Part shown: positions 57,581 through 64,000 of the stretch, piece after piece
Numbering within the stretch: the stretch's first letter is position 1
Layout: each line of letters begins with the position of its first letter
Assembly (NCBI GenBank): GCA_030656015.1
Contig: JAUSNX010000009.1
Span: forward strand, 96,109 to 160,108
Length of the DNA stretch: 64,000 nt
Origin: Methanobacteriaceae archaeon
GTDB lineage: Archaea; Methanobacteriota; Methanobacteria; Methanobacteriales; Methanobacteriaceae
Reading direction: 5' to 3'
Made by a program: the position numbers and the translations under genes
Notes under the pieces: generated by a model
What the model was told of the DNA's origin: nothing
Database searches by the model: none
What the model saw: the letters and a program-made list of their open reading frames with translations, nothing else

Positions 57581-58618
57581 ATGGGTAGCGTTAAAGATTT
57601 AAAAATTATAAAGAATCCAACTTTTGAAACCCCCGGTGAGGGTTTATTCACTTTCTCGGATAGATACTCAATTTTTGATTGGGGAGGAATGCCAGATCAT
57701 ATAGATAACAAAGGTGAATCCATTGCACTTTTAGGTGCATATTTCTTTGAAAAATTGGACGAATTAGGAGTTCCAAATCATTATATGGGTCTAATGGAAG
57801 ATGGAAATGCAAAAAATCTTTCAGAATTAAAAAATCCGTCAAAAGTAATGAAAGTCCAGCTTTTACGGGTAATCAATCCAAAAATTGAGGATGGCGAATA
57901 TGATTACTCCATATATTCCCATAATATAAAAGGAAATTTTTTAATACCCCTGGAAATCATTTATAGAAACACTTTACCGAAAGGCAGCAGTGTTTTCAAA
58001 CGTTTGAATGATTGTGAAATAATTCCAGAAGATTTAGGATTAAAAAGTCCCCCAGTTCCCAATCAGAAGTTAAAAAAACCAATTATAGATTTTTCAACTA
58101 AATTAGAAGTCACTGACCGATATTTAAGGCCTCTTGAAGCTCAAGAAATAGCATGTGTGAATGATGAGGAGCTTGATGAATTAAAAGAAAGTACGATTAT
58201 GATTAATAAGATGATATCTCGTGAATTTTCAAAAATCGGCCTGAAAAATGAAGATGGGAAAATAGAATTTGGTTATGGTCCAAAACGTCAATTAATGGTA
58301 GTTGATGTGTTGGGAACTTTAGATGAATGCCGTTTTACATTTAATGACCTACCAGTTAGTAAAGAAATCACAAGGATTTACTATCGGGATACCGCCTGGC
58401 AGTGTGCTACTGAAGAAGCGAAAAAAAAAGATAGAGTAAATTGGAAGGATAATTGCAGCCTAAAGCCGGAAAATCTCCCTCCAAAATTGAAATATTTAAT
58501 TTCACAGGTTTATTGTTCCTGTACCAATGAAATAACTGGGAATGAATGGTTCAAAGATGTAATGTCCTTGAAGGAGATTTTAAAAGATATTAAAGGAGAA
58601 CTACCTTTTGACAAATAG
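57581..58618 (+). CDS. purC: SAICAR synthetase-like protein (long archaeal PurC type)
   Basis: The protein is 345 residues from ATG after AGGAGAATTAAAG; the frame is open 11 codons upstream. Motifs are LFTFSDRYSIFDWGGMPDHI, ESIALLGAYFFEKL, NHYMGL and IPLEIIYRNTLPKGSSVFKR, which match the long PurC type of archaea. It condenses CAIR with aspartate using ATP in purine synthesis. Typical bacterial PurC is about 240 residues. The last 11 bases overlap the next gene, so translation is coupled with a carbonic-anhydrase-like gene and ppcA. The name is by similarity; a paralogue elsewhere in the genome is possible. Confidence 0.78.
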   Translation: MGSVKDLKIIKNPTFETPGEGLFTFSDRYSIFDWGGMPDHIDNKGESIALLGAYFFEKLDELGVPNHYMGLMEDGNAKNLSELKNPSKVMKVQLLRVINPKIEDGEYDYSIYSHNIKGNFLIPLEIIYRNTLPKGSSVFKRLNDCEIIPEDLGLKSPPVPNQKLKKPIIDFSTKLEVTDRYLRPLEAQEIACVNDEELDELKESTIMINKMISREFSKIGLKNEDGKIEFGYGPKRQLMVVDVLGTLDECRFTFNDLPVSKEITRIYYRDTAWQCATEEAKKKDRVNWKDNCSLKPENLPPKLKYLISQVYCSCTNEITGNEWFKDVMSLKEILKDIKGELPFDK

Positions 58619-59039
58619 ATTTGCAGTATGTCTTAACTGCATGGATGGTAGAGTACAGTTGCCTGTAATTCAATGGATCAAAGAAAATTATGAAGTTGAC
58701 TTTGTTGATATGATAACCGAACCGGGAATGGACGGAGTATTGGCAGATTTAAATTCAGATATCAGTGATATTATAAATAAATTGGAAATTTCTGTAGATA
58801 AACATGAATCTGAATATATTTTTATTGCTGGGCACTACGACTGTTTAGGAAATCCAGTAGATAATATAACACATAAAAAACAACTTATGTTGGCGGTAGA
58901 AAGAATTAAAAAATTAAAAGGTTCTAATAAAATAGTAGGAATATGGATTTCTGAGAAATTTTCAGTGCAAAAGATAACTGAATTAAGGGGGATTAATTAT
59001 GAAAATACCACGATGCATGAGTACTCAACATCCGGATAA
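58608..59039 (+). CDS. Beta-carbonic-anhydrase-like protein
   Basis: The protein has 143 residues starting at TTG, with AAAGGAG nine bases upstream inside the preceding gene. It shows LNCMDGRVQLPV (Cys11, Asp13, Arg15, equal to the CxDSR motif with Ser replaced by Gly) and AGHYDCLGNP (His76 and Cys79, equal to HxxC). These are the zinc ligands and Asp-Arg dyad of beta carbonic anhydrases. The length is shorter than the usual 180-220. It overlaps purC by 11 and ppcA by 41 bases, so it is part of a coupled operon. It might convert CO2 to the bicarbonate used by PpcA; activity is not shown. Confidence 0.75.
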   Translation: MTNRFAVCLNCMDGRVQLPVIQWIKENYEVDFVDMITEPGMDGVLADLNSDISDIINKLEISVDKHESEYIFIAGHYDCLGNPVDNITHKKQLMLAVERIKKLKGSNKIVGIWISEKFSVQKITELRGINYENTTMHEYSTSG

Positions 59040-60462
59040 TGTGAATCCACCCTTTTTTTCAACAGATCCTGAACTGAGTGGTGAAGACGAGATAACAGAA
59101 GCCTACTATGTCTTTTCTCATTTAGGCTGCAACGAACAAATGTGGGATTGTGAAGGTAAAGAAGTAGATAATTATGTGGTTAAAAAACTACTTACCAAAT
59201 ATGGATCATTTTTTAATGAAAGAATTTTAGGTAAAGATGATTTTATAACCTTGAGAGTTCCCAACCCTACAGTTGAAAAGGCAGAAGCCAAGATTTTGCT
59301 GGAAACCCTGGAAAGTATACCTCGTTCATTTGACGCCGCTAAACTATTTTACGGGAAAGATAATGTGCCAGTATTTGAGGTAATTTTACCCATGACCGCT
59401 TCTTCAGACTGCCTTGACAGAATTTACCGATATTACCACGATTTTGTTGTGGGTAAACAAACCAAACCATTCAAAAAAGGAGATATAACTATAGCCGAAT
59501 GGATTGGTGAATTTAAACCTGAAAAAATTAATGTAATTCCGCTCTTTGAAGATATGGAAAACATGCTTAATGCCCATAATATGACTCGGGATTATTTAAA
59601 GGATAAGTCTGTAGACTATCAAAGAGTTTTCTTAGCAAGATCTGACCCGGCCATGAATTATGGATTTATAAGTGCACTTCTTTTAAATAAGACCGCCCTA
59701 CAAAGACTGGGAAAATTAGAAACAGAAATTGGTGTGAAAATATACCCTATAATTGGTATAGGTTCAGCGCCCTTCCGGGGTAATTTAAGACCTCAAACTG
59801 TAGAGAGGATTTCAAAGGAATATCCCAACGCCCATACATTTACCATTCAATCTTCATTTAAATATGATAATCCTCCGGAAGAGGTCATATCAGCTATTAA
59901 ATTATTAAATGAAAGAAAAACAACTATTCCTGCAGAAATTGACGAGGAAAGATGTTTGGCTATATTGGAAAAGTACGGTAATGAATATCAAAGACAAATA
60001 CTAAAACTTGCTCCAGCAATAAATCAAATAGCCAAGTATATTCCCAGTAGGAGAAAAAGAAAATTACATATTGGCCTTTTTGGTTATGCACGTAATATTG
60101 ATGGAATTTCATTACCTAGAGTCATAACATTTACTTGTGCCCTTTATTCTTTAGGATTACCTCCAGAAATATTGGGACTGAATGCACTGGATGATGATGA
60201 TTTATTATTTATAGAAAAAGTTTATTTAAATTTTAAAGATGATTTAAAGGATGCTCTTAAATTTTTTAATCCCAAAACTGAATTCTTACCTGAATCTCTT
60301 AGAAAAAATGATTTAATTGAAAATTTACTTGAAACTATTCAAATAAATGAAAATCATGAAGAGTTAACTGATGTTATCTTGTCTTCTTTAAAAGCAAATA
60401 AAACAGAAAATATTGGTGAAACCATATTGGAAGCAGCACATTTAAGAGGATTTCTAGGATAA
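58999..60462 (+). CDS. ppcA: Phosphoenolpyruvate carboxylase, archaeal type
   Basis: The protein has 487 residues, about half the size of bacterial PEPC and typical of the archaeal PpcA family. It begins MKIPRCMSTQHPDNVNPPFF and holds DITIAEWIGEF, VFLARSDPAMNYGF and IGIGSAPFRGNLRPQT, which are the conserved active-site segments. It adds bicarbonate to PEP to make oxaloacetate in the cytoplasm. The start overlaps the CA-like gene by 41 bases, showing translational coupling. The purC-CA-ppcA linkage ties oxaloacetate (and aspartate) supply to purine synthesis. Confidence 0.95.
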   Translation: MKIPRCMSTQHPDNVNPPFFSTDPELSGEDEITEAYYVFSHLGCNEQMWDCEGKEVDNYVVKKLLTKYGSFFNERILGKDDFITLRVPNPTVEKAEAKILLETLESIPRSFDAAKLFYGKDNVPVFEVILPMTASSDCLDRIYRYYHDFVVGKQTKPFKKGDITIAEWIGEFKPEKINVIPLFEDMENMLNAHNMTRDYLKDKSVDYQRVFLARSDPAMNYGFISALLLNKTALQRLGKLETEIGVKIYPIIGIGSAPFRGNLRPQTVERISKEYPNAHTFTIQSSFKYDNPPEEVISAIKLLNERKTTIPAEIDEERCLAILEKYGNEYQRQILKLAPAINQIAKYIPSRRKRKLHIGLFGYARNIDGISLPRVITFTCALYSLGLPPEILGLNALDDDDLLFIEKVYLNFKDDLKDALKFFNPKTEFLPESLRKNDLIENLLETIQINENHEELTDVILSSLKANKTENIGETILEAAHLRGFLG

Positions 60463-60463
60463 A

Positions 60464-60477
60464 TTTTTTATTTTTTT
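60464..60477 (+). terminator. Oligo-T terminator of the purC-CA-ppcA operon
   Basis: TTTTTTATTTTTTT starts two bases after the ppcA stop. A U-tract of this length suffices for archaeal termination. Confidence 0.6.
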
Positions 60478-60615
60478 AAATATTAATTAATTCATATTTT
60501 CTTTTTTCATACAATAAATATATTAAACAAATTTATCTAATCAGAATAAATCATAATTTACAAAAAATAAAAATAAATATTAATTTATTCATATTAGCTA
60601 TTTTGGAGATTATAA

Positions 60616-61488
60616 ATGACCGAGTACCACAGAAAACTAAAAAATTTCCTATCTATTTTCTTAAGAGGTCTCTTCATGGGAACCGCCGATATCATGCCCG
60701 GGGTTTCTGGAGGAACCATAGCCCTTATTACTGGAATATACGAGCGTTTAGTACACTCCATCAGTAAAATAAACTTTAAGTTTCTAAAACCACTTTTAAA
60801 AGGCCAATTTAAAGAATCGTGGAGTATATTAAAAAAAGAAGTTGATTTCCAGCTATTTATTCCTTTACTTATGGGAATAGGATTGGCTGTATTGACCCTG
60901 TCCCAGTTAATGAGTTTTTTATTAGCTAATTATGCAGCTTTCACCTATGCCTTCTTCTCTGGTTTAATTCTGGCCTCGGCCTACATTGTTTATTCAGAAA
61001 TAGAAGGTTTCTCAGTGAAGAACCTCAGTTTCGGAATTATTGGATTTGTTTTCGCCTTTATATTCGTAGGCTTGAATCCTATTTCAGCCAATCACACCCT
61101 ACCTATTATCTTTTTTTCTGGTATGCTGGCCATCTGTGCTATGATATTACCTGGAATATCCGGGGCCTTCCTTTTACTGCTTTTAAACCAGTACGAGTAC
61201 ATGATCAACGCCCTGAACAGTTTATCTATTACAGAAATCGTAACCTTCATGACCGGAGCCCTGATTGGGATACTTTCATTTTCAAGATTACTGGATTATT
61301 TACTTAGACATCATGAACACGTTACCATGTCCTTTCTGGTGGGGTTAATGTTGGGTACCCTTAGATTGCCTTATCAAAAGATTGATTTAAGTGAAACCAG
61401 TTCCATCGTTATTTCCTTAGTACTGGGATTAATTGCCTTTGGAATAGTCATGTTAATGGAGAAAAAATTCAGATACATTGATTATTAA
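60616..61488 (+). CDS. DUF368 family membrane protein
   Basis: The protein has 290 residues and about eight to nine hydrophobic segments. The family signature GTADIMPGVSGGTIALITGI is near the N-terminus, and a second similar motif, ILPGISGAFLLLLLNQYE, sits in the second half, showing an internal repeat. DUF368 proteins have been proposed to transport polyprenyl phosphate carriers; that is from family literature and is not proven here. ATG follows TTTTGGAGATTATAA. Single gene. Confidence 0.88.
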   Translation: MTEYHRKLKNFLSIFLRGLFMGTADIMPGVSGGTIALITGIYERLVHSISKINFKFLKPLLKGQFKESWSILKKEVDFQLFIPLLMGIGLAVLTLSQLMSFLLANYAAFTYAFFSGLILASAYIVYSEIEGFSVKNLSFGIIGFVFAFIFVGLNPISANHTLPIIFFSGMLAICAMILPGISGAFLLLLLNQYEYMINALNSLSITEIVTFMTGALIGILSFSRLLDYLLRHHEHVTMSFLVGLMLGTLRLPYQKIDLSETSSIVISLVLGLIAFGIVMLMEKKFRYIDY

Positions 61489-61672
61489 CATTGAACATCC
61501 CCTTAGTTTTAATGGGAGGAATAGTTCTTTAAATCAGATAAATTAATAAATTAAGACCAACAAAAGGATTATAAAATTAAGAACTATTTTTCATTAATTC
61601 ATTAATCAAATCAATAATTTAATAAATTTAAATTAATAAATATTTTAAATAACCTAAAGTAAGAGGATAATC

Positions 61673-62974
61673 ATGAGTAATCTATTTTTAGAAATTTTTG
61701 CTATTGGAATGCTTATTTTATTAAATGGTATGTTGGCCATGTCTGAAATAGCAGTTATATCTTCTCGAAAAATTAAACTGCAAAAAATGAGTCAGGACGG
61801 AAATAAAGGTGCTGATATCACCCTAGAATTATTAGAGTCTCCCAACCAATTTTTATCAGCAGTTCAAATTGGGATTACTCTGATAGGAATTTTAGCAGGT
61901 GCCTTTGGTGGTGCCACGATTTCCATTTATTTAAACAATTATTTGAGTGGTTTCAGCTTTTTAGCACCTTACAGTGACACATTAAGTATAATCATTGTGG
62001 TTTTGATAATTACTTATTTCTCACTGGTAGTCGGAGAACTGGTTCCTAAGAGGATAGGACTTAATAATCCTGAAAAGATTTCAGTTAAGATAGCCCGACC
62101 ATTACTGATATTATCCCGAATCACCAGCCCCGTGGTTTCTCTTTTAAGTTTTTCCACCGATTCACTATTGCGTTTAATTGGATCCAAAAAAGAAAGCAGT
62201 GATAAAGTAACTGAAGACGAAATCAAACTCCTTATTAAGGAAGGTCTAAAAGCCGGAACTGTGGAAAAGGAAGAAGAAGATATTATTAAAAGAGTTTTTA
62301 GACTGGACCAGCAAAAAGTTGGCAGTTTGATGACACCCAAAACAGAGATCATATGGTTAGACCTGGATGATCCCTTAGAAGAAGCTGAAAAACAGATAAT
62401 TGGTAGTGAACGATCTATTTTTCCAGTGGGTAAAGATGAATTAAACAATTTTTTAGGTGTTGTTCAGACTAAAGACATTCTAGGATCAATTTTAAATGGA
62501 GAAGAAATCAATATTGAGTCCAATTTAAAGGAACCTTTAGTTATACCAGAAACTCTGCCTATTTTAGATGTATTAAACCTTCTCAAAGAAAACAAAAACT
62601 ACGTGCATATGGCCATGGTAGTGGACGAATATGGGAGTATAGAAGGTTTAATAACACTCAACGACATATTAGAAGCGTTGGTTGGAGATATACCCTCTTT
62701 AGATGAACCAAACGAACCTAAAGCCGTTCTTAGAAAGGATGGATCGTGGTTGGTAGATGGTTATTTATCAGCAGAAGAATTTAAGGAAGTGTTGAATATT
62801 GAAAAGCTTCCTGATGAGAATAAAGGTAATTTCAATACTATTGGTGGTTTTATAATGAGCTACACTGGTAAGGTACCAGATACTGGAGAAATATTCCAGT
62901 GGGAAAACATTGAATTTGAAATCGTAGATATGGATGGCCACCATATTGACAAAATATTGGTTAGAATTATTTAA
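61673..62974 (+). CDS. CNNM/CorC-type membrane protein (DUF21-CBS-CorC_HlyC)
   Basis: The protein has 433 residues. The DUF21 membrane domain (1-200) carries ILLNGMLAMSEIAVISSRKI and VVGELVPKRIGL. Two CBS domains follow (about 210-335), with SLMTPKTEIIWLD and VVDEYGSIEGLITLNDILEAL. The CorC_HlyC domain is at 345-433 (GSWLVDGYLSAEEFKEVL). Such proteins act in Mg2+ export and cation balance; the older hemolysin name is misleading. ATG follows AGAGGATAATC. Single gene. Confidence 0.9.
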   Translation: MSNLFLEIFAIGMLILLNGMLAMSEIAVISSRKIKLQKMSQDGNKGADITLELLESPNQFLSAVQIGITLIGILAGAFGGATISIYLNNYLSGFSFLAPYSDTLSIIIVVLIITYFSLVVGELVPKRIGLNNPEKISVKIARPLLILSRITSPVVSLLSFSTDSLLRLIGSKKESSDKVTEDEIKLLIKEGLKAGTVEKEEEDIIKRVFRLDQQKVGSLMTPKTEIIWLDLDDPLEEAEKQIIGSERSIFPVGKDELNNFLGVVQTKDILGSILNGEEINIESNLKEPLVIPETLPILDVLNLLKENKNYVHMAMVVDEYGSIEGLITLNDILEALVGDIPSLDEPNEPKAVLRKDGSWLVDGYLSAEEFKEVLNIEKLPDENKGNFNTIGGFIMSYTGKVPDTGEIFQWENIEFEIVDMDGHHIDKILVRII

Positions 62975-62981
62975 ATCACTA

Positions 62982-63001
62982 TTTTTTTATTATTTTTTTT
63001 T
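62982..63001 (+). terminator. Oligo-T terminator after CNNM gene
   Basis: Two T-runs (TTTTTTT and a run of nine) follow directly after the CNNM stop codon, separated by ATTA. Confidence 0.55.
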
Positions 63002-63093
63002 GAATTAAAATTGATATTAATTCTTATTTTCAATAATTTATTGAGCAATAATATTAAGGATATTTGATAATAAATTGTATTGGTGAGAAAATA

Positions 63094-63381
63094 ATGTCCA
63101 AAAACATATCTCTAGAAGAATACCAAGAATCATAACATAAAGTGGCCAAAGCAGACCGGGCCAGAAGTTTCTACATACATTTGGCCATTTATTTATCTAT
63201 AAATGCTGTTTCAGCTATTATTAATCTTATATTCACTCCTAATTTTCTGTGGGTCATTTTTCCTATAACCTTCTGGGGCATGGGCGTAGTCTGGAATTAT
63301 ATATCCTCGTTTATTTTAGTTGACAAAAAGCTGCTGAAATTATCTTTAAGGGCTGAAAAAGAAGTCATGAAGAAAAATTAA
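63094..63381 (+). pseudogene. 2TM-domain protein with early nonsense codon
   Basis: ATG 63094-63096 follows GGTGAGAAAATA and starts MSKNISLEEYQES. TAA (63133-63135) then interrupts, and the same frame continues HKVAKADRARSFYIHLAIYL through two hydrophobic segments (IYLSINAVSAIINLIF and VIFPITFWGMGVVWNYIS) to a Lys-rich end. Intact family members have this N-terminal helix joined to the membrane pair. A reinitiation at GTG 63142 could still give 79 residues with both helices, so partial function remains possible. TAA could be one change from CAA, GAA or AAA. Confidence 0.65.
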
Positions 63382-63904
63382 ATATTTTCTATTTTTATTT
63401 CATATTATTGAAATTTTTTTTGAAGTCAATATTGTTAATCCCTAACAATTAAAAAAAATATCAAATAATGCTAAAATCCCATTATTTTATAAATAAAAAG
63501 ACTAAAACATATCGTAATAAATAAAAAAGGCATATGGTGCATTATTTTAACACATGCCTCTAAATCTCCACTGAGGCAAGTATAGGCCATGACACATGTA
63601 TAATATTTGGCCTGAAACAATAACCTATTCTCAAAAAAAGCTCTTACTTGGAGGATTTTATTTAAATAGGGTATGGTGGAGTCCTTTCCATTACATTGCA
63701 ATAAAAAAAGCTCTAATTGAGTCTTATTTGATTTAATAGGCACAAATACGGCCCTTTTCTTGATTTTGAACCACAATCTTTATATGGTAAGTCAAAGATG
63801 ATATGATGATATCAGTGTGACCTTTATTTAGTCAATATGATTATTGTTGAACTTTTTTCAATAATCTGGACTTTTTAAAGTGGCATTGATATGGAGGCGG
63901 TAAA
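63382..63904. other. Long non-coding region with two small hairpins
   Basis: About 520 bases lie between the 2TM gene and the secreted-protein start. Two adjacent inverted repeats are seen: TGCCTC/GAGGCA (63555-63578) and AGGCCA/TGGCCT (63584-63613). AAAAAAAGCTCT occurs twice (near 63637 and 63705). A TATA-like CTTTATATGG lies at about 63778. A minus-strand frame (63471-63776) has a TTG start, no ribosome site and poor composition. A structured RNA or long leader is possible, otherwise spacer. Confidence 0.35.
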
Positions 63905-64000
63905 ATTTCGCGAAAATTAAATCTAGTTTTCGTATTATCATTATGTTTAGCTTTTTTAAGCTTTAGTGGAATTCACGCCACTGACGTGAATCAAACATCA
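63905..64000 (+). CDS. N-terminus of a secreted or surface protein, cut by window end
   Basis: The visible 32 residues form a signal peptide: SRKLNLVFVLSLCLAFLSFS, then GIHATDVNQTS with a likely cleavage near HA/TD. GGAGGCGGT lies just upstream with spacing right for the codon at 63905, but that codon is ATT. No ATG, GTG or TTG occurs in frame after the last upstream stop. Either ATT initiates or the true start codon was mutated. The mature start TDVNQTS is typical of methanobacterial adhesin-like or surface proteins. The rest lies beyond the window. Confidence 0.55.
   Translation, partial: MSRKLNLVFVLSLCLAFLSFSGIHATDVNQTS

Noticed and set aside
63471..63776. 101-codon frame on the minus strand in the last intergenic region
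   Set aside because: It starts with TTG, has no Shine-Dalgarno, covers two hairpins and an AT-rich region, and its composition does not look like a real protein.

Overview
The window is AT-rich archaeal DNA, best explained as a mesophilic Methanobacterium-like member of the Methanobacteriales. The basis is archaeal-type phosphoglycerate mutase (ApgM), archaeal PEP carboxylase (PpcA), the archaeal CO dehydrogenase subunits CdhA and CdhB, an archaeal RNase J, families typical of methanogens (DUF2124, DUF166, DUF362, DUF5518, MEDS and HisKA_2 sensor kinases), Shine-Dalgarno sequences of the GGTGAT/GGAGG type, TATA-like promoters and oligo-T terminators. No rRNA, tRNA, CRISPR array or complete insertion sequence was seen.

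Layout. 0-8 kb: biosynthesis of aspartate-family amino acids and cysteine, all on the minus strand (asnB, gatC, an ACT-domain protein, hom, apgM; then cysK, cysE and an HTH regulator with a Cys-rich tail). 8.5-11.4 kb: a tight KaiC-like ATPase / receiver / histidine kinase operon. 12-19.7 kb: single genes, including a Fe-S protein, M24 peptidase, two metallo-beta-lactamase-fold hydrolases, a fumarylacetoacetase-family enzyme and small membrane proteins. 19.8-23 kb: ArsR-type repressor divergent from arsenate reductase, followed by DUF166 and DUF362 genes. 23.4-30 kb: three large sensor histidine kinases in a row, two of them clear tandem paralogues. 30-42 kb: accessory and envelope genes (MFS exporter, metallophosphoesterase, a secreted repeat protein with its own regulator, flavin reductase, MDR oxidoreductase, CPBP protease, lipoprotein, 5'-nucleotidase). 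42-47 kb: a solitary Type IIG restriction-modification enzyme followed by gene debris. 47-52 kb: RNase J, a SulP anion transporter, a cation/Ca antiporter and an NrdD C-terminal fragment. 53.5-57.2 kb: divergent cdhB and cdhA plus a polyferredoxin. 57.2-60.5 kb: a small RHH regulator divergent from a PurC-like / beta-carbonic-anhydrase-like / ppcA operon. 60.6-64 kb: DUF368, a CNNM/CorC-type protein, a broken 2TM gene and the 5' end of a secreted protein.

Functionally the anabolic blocks fit together. CODH and PEP carboxylase sit on the autotrophic carbon route. A beta-CA-like protein translationally coupled to PpcA could supply bicarbonate. The oxaloacetate and aspartate made would feed PurC, AsnB, GatC-dependent amidation and Hom. 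The cysteine operon has an adjacent candidate thiol- or cluster-sensing regulator. The sensor kinases and the KaiC operon suggest strong investment in signal transduction.

Several genes are decayed: an alpha/beta hydrolase with two in-frame stops, a frameshifted membrane-protein remnant, a 2TM protein with a nonsense codon at position 14, an NrdD tail, and two shorter remnants. The less expected signals are the nested direct repeats between cdhB and cdhA, the RHH gene whose TATA box is itself a perfect palindrome, and the CA-like gene embedded between purC-like and ppcA.
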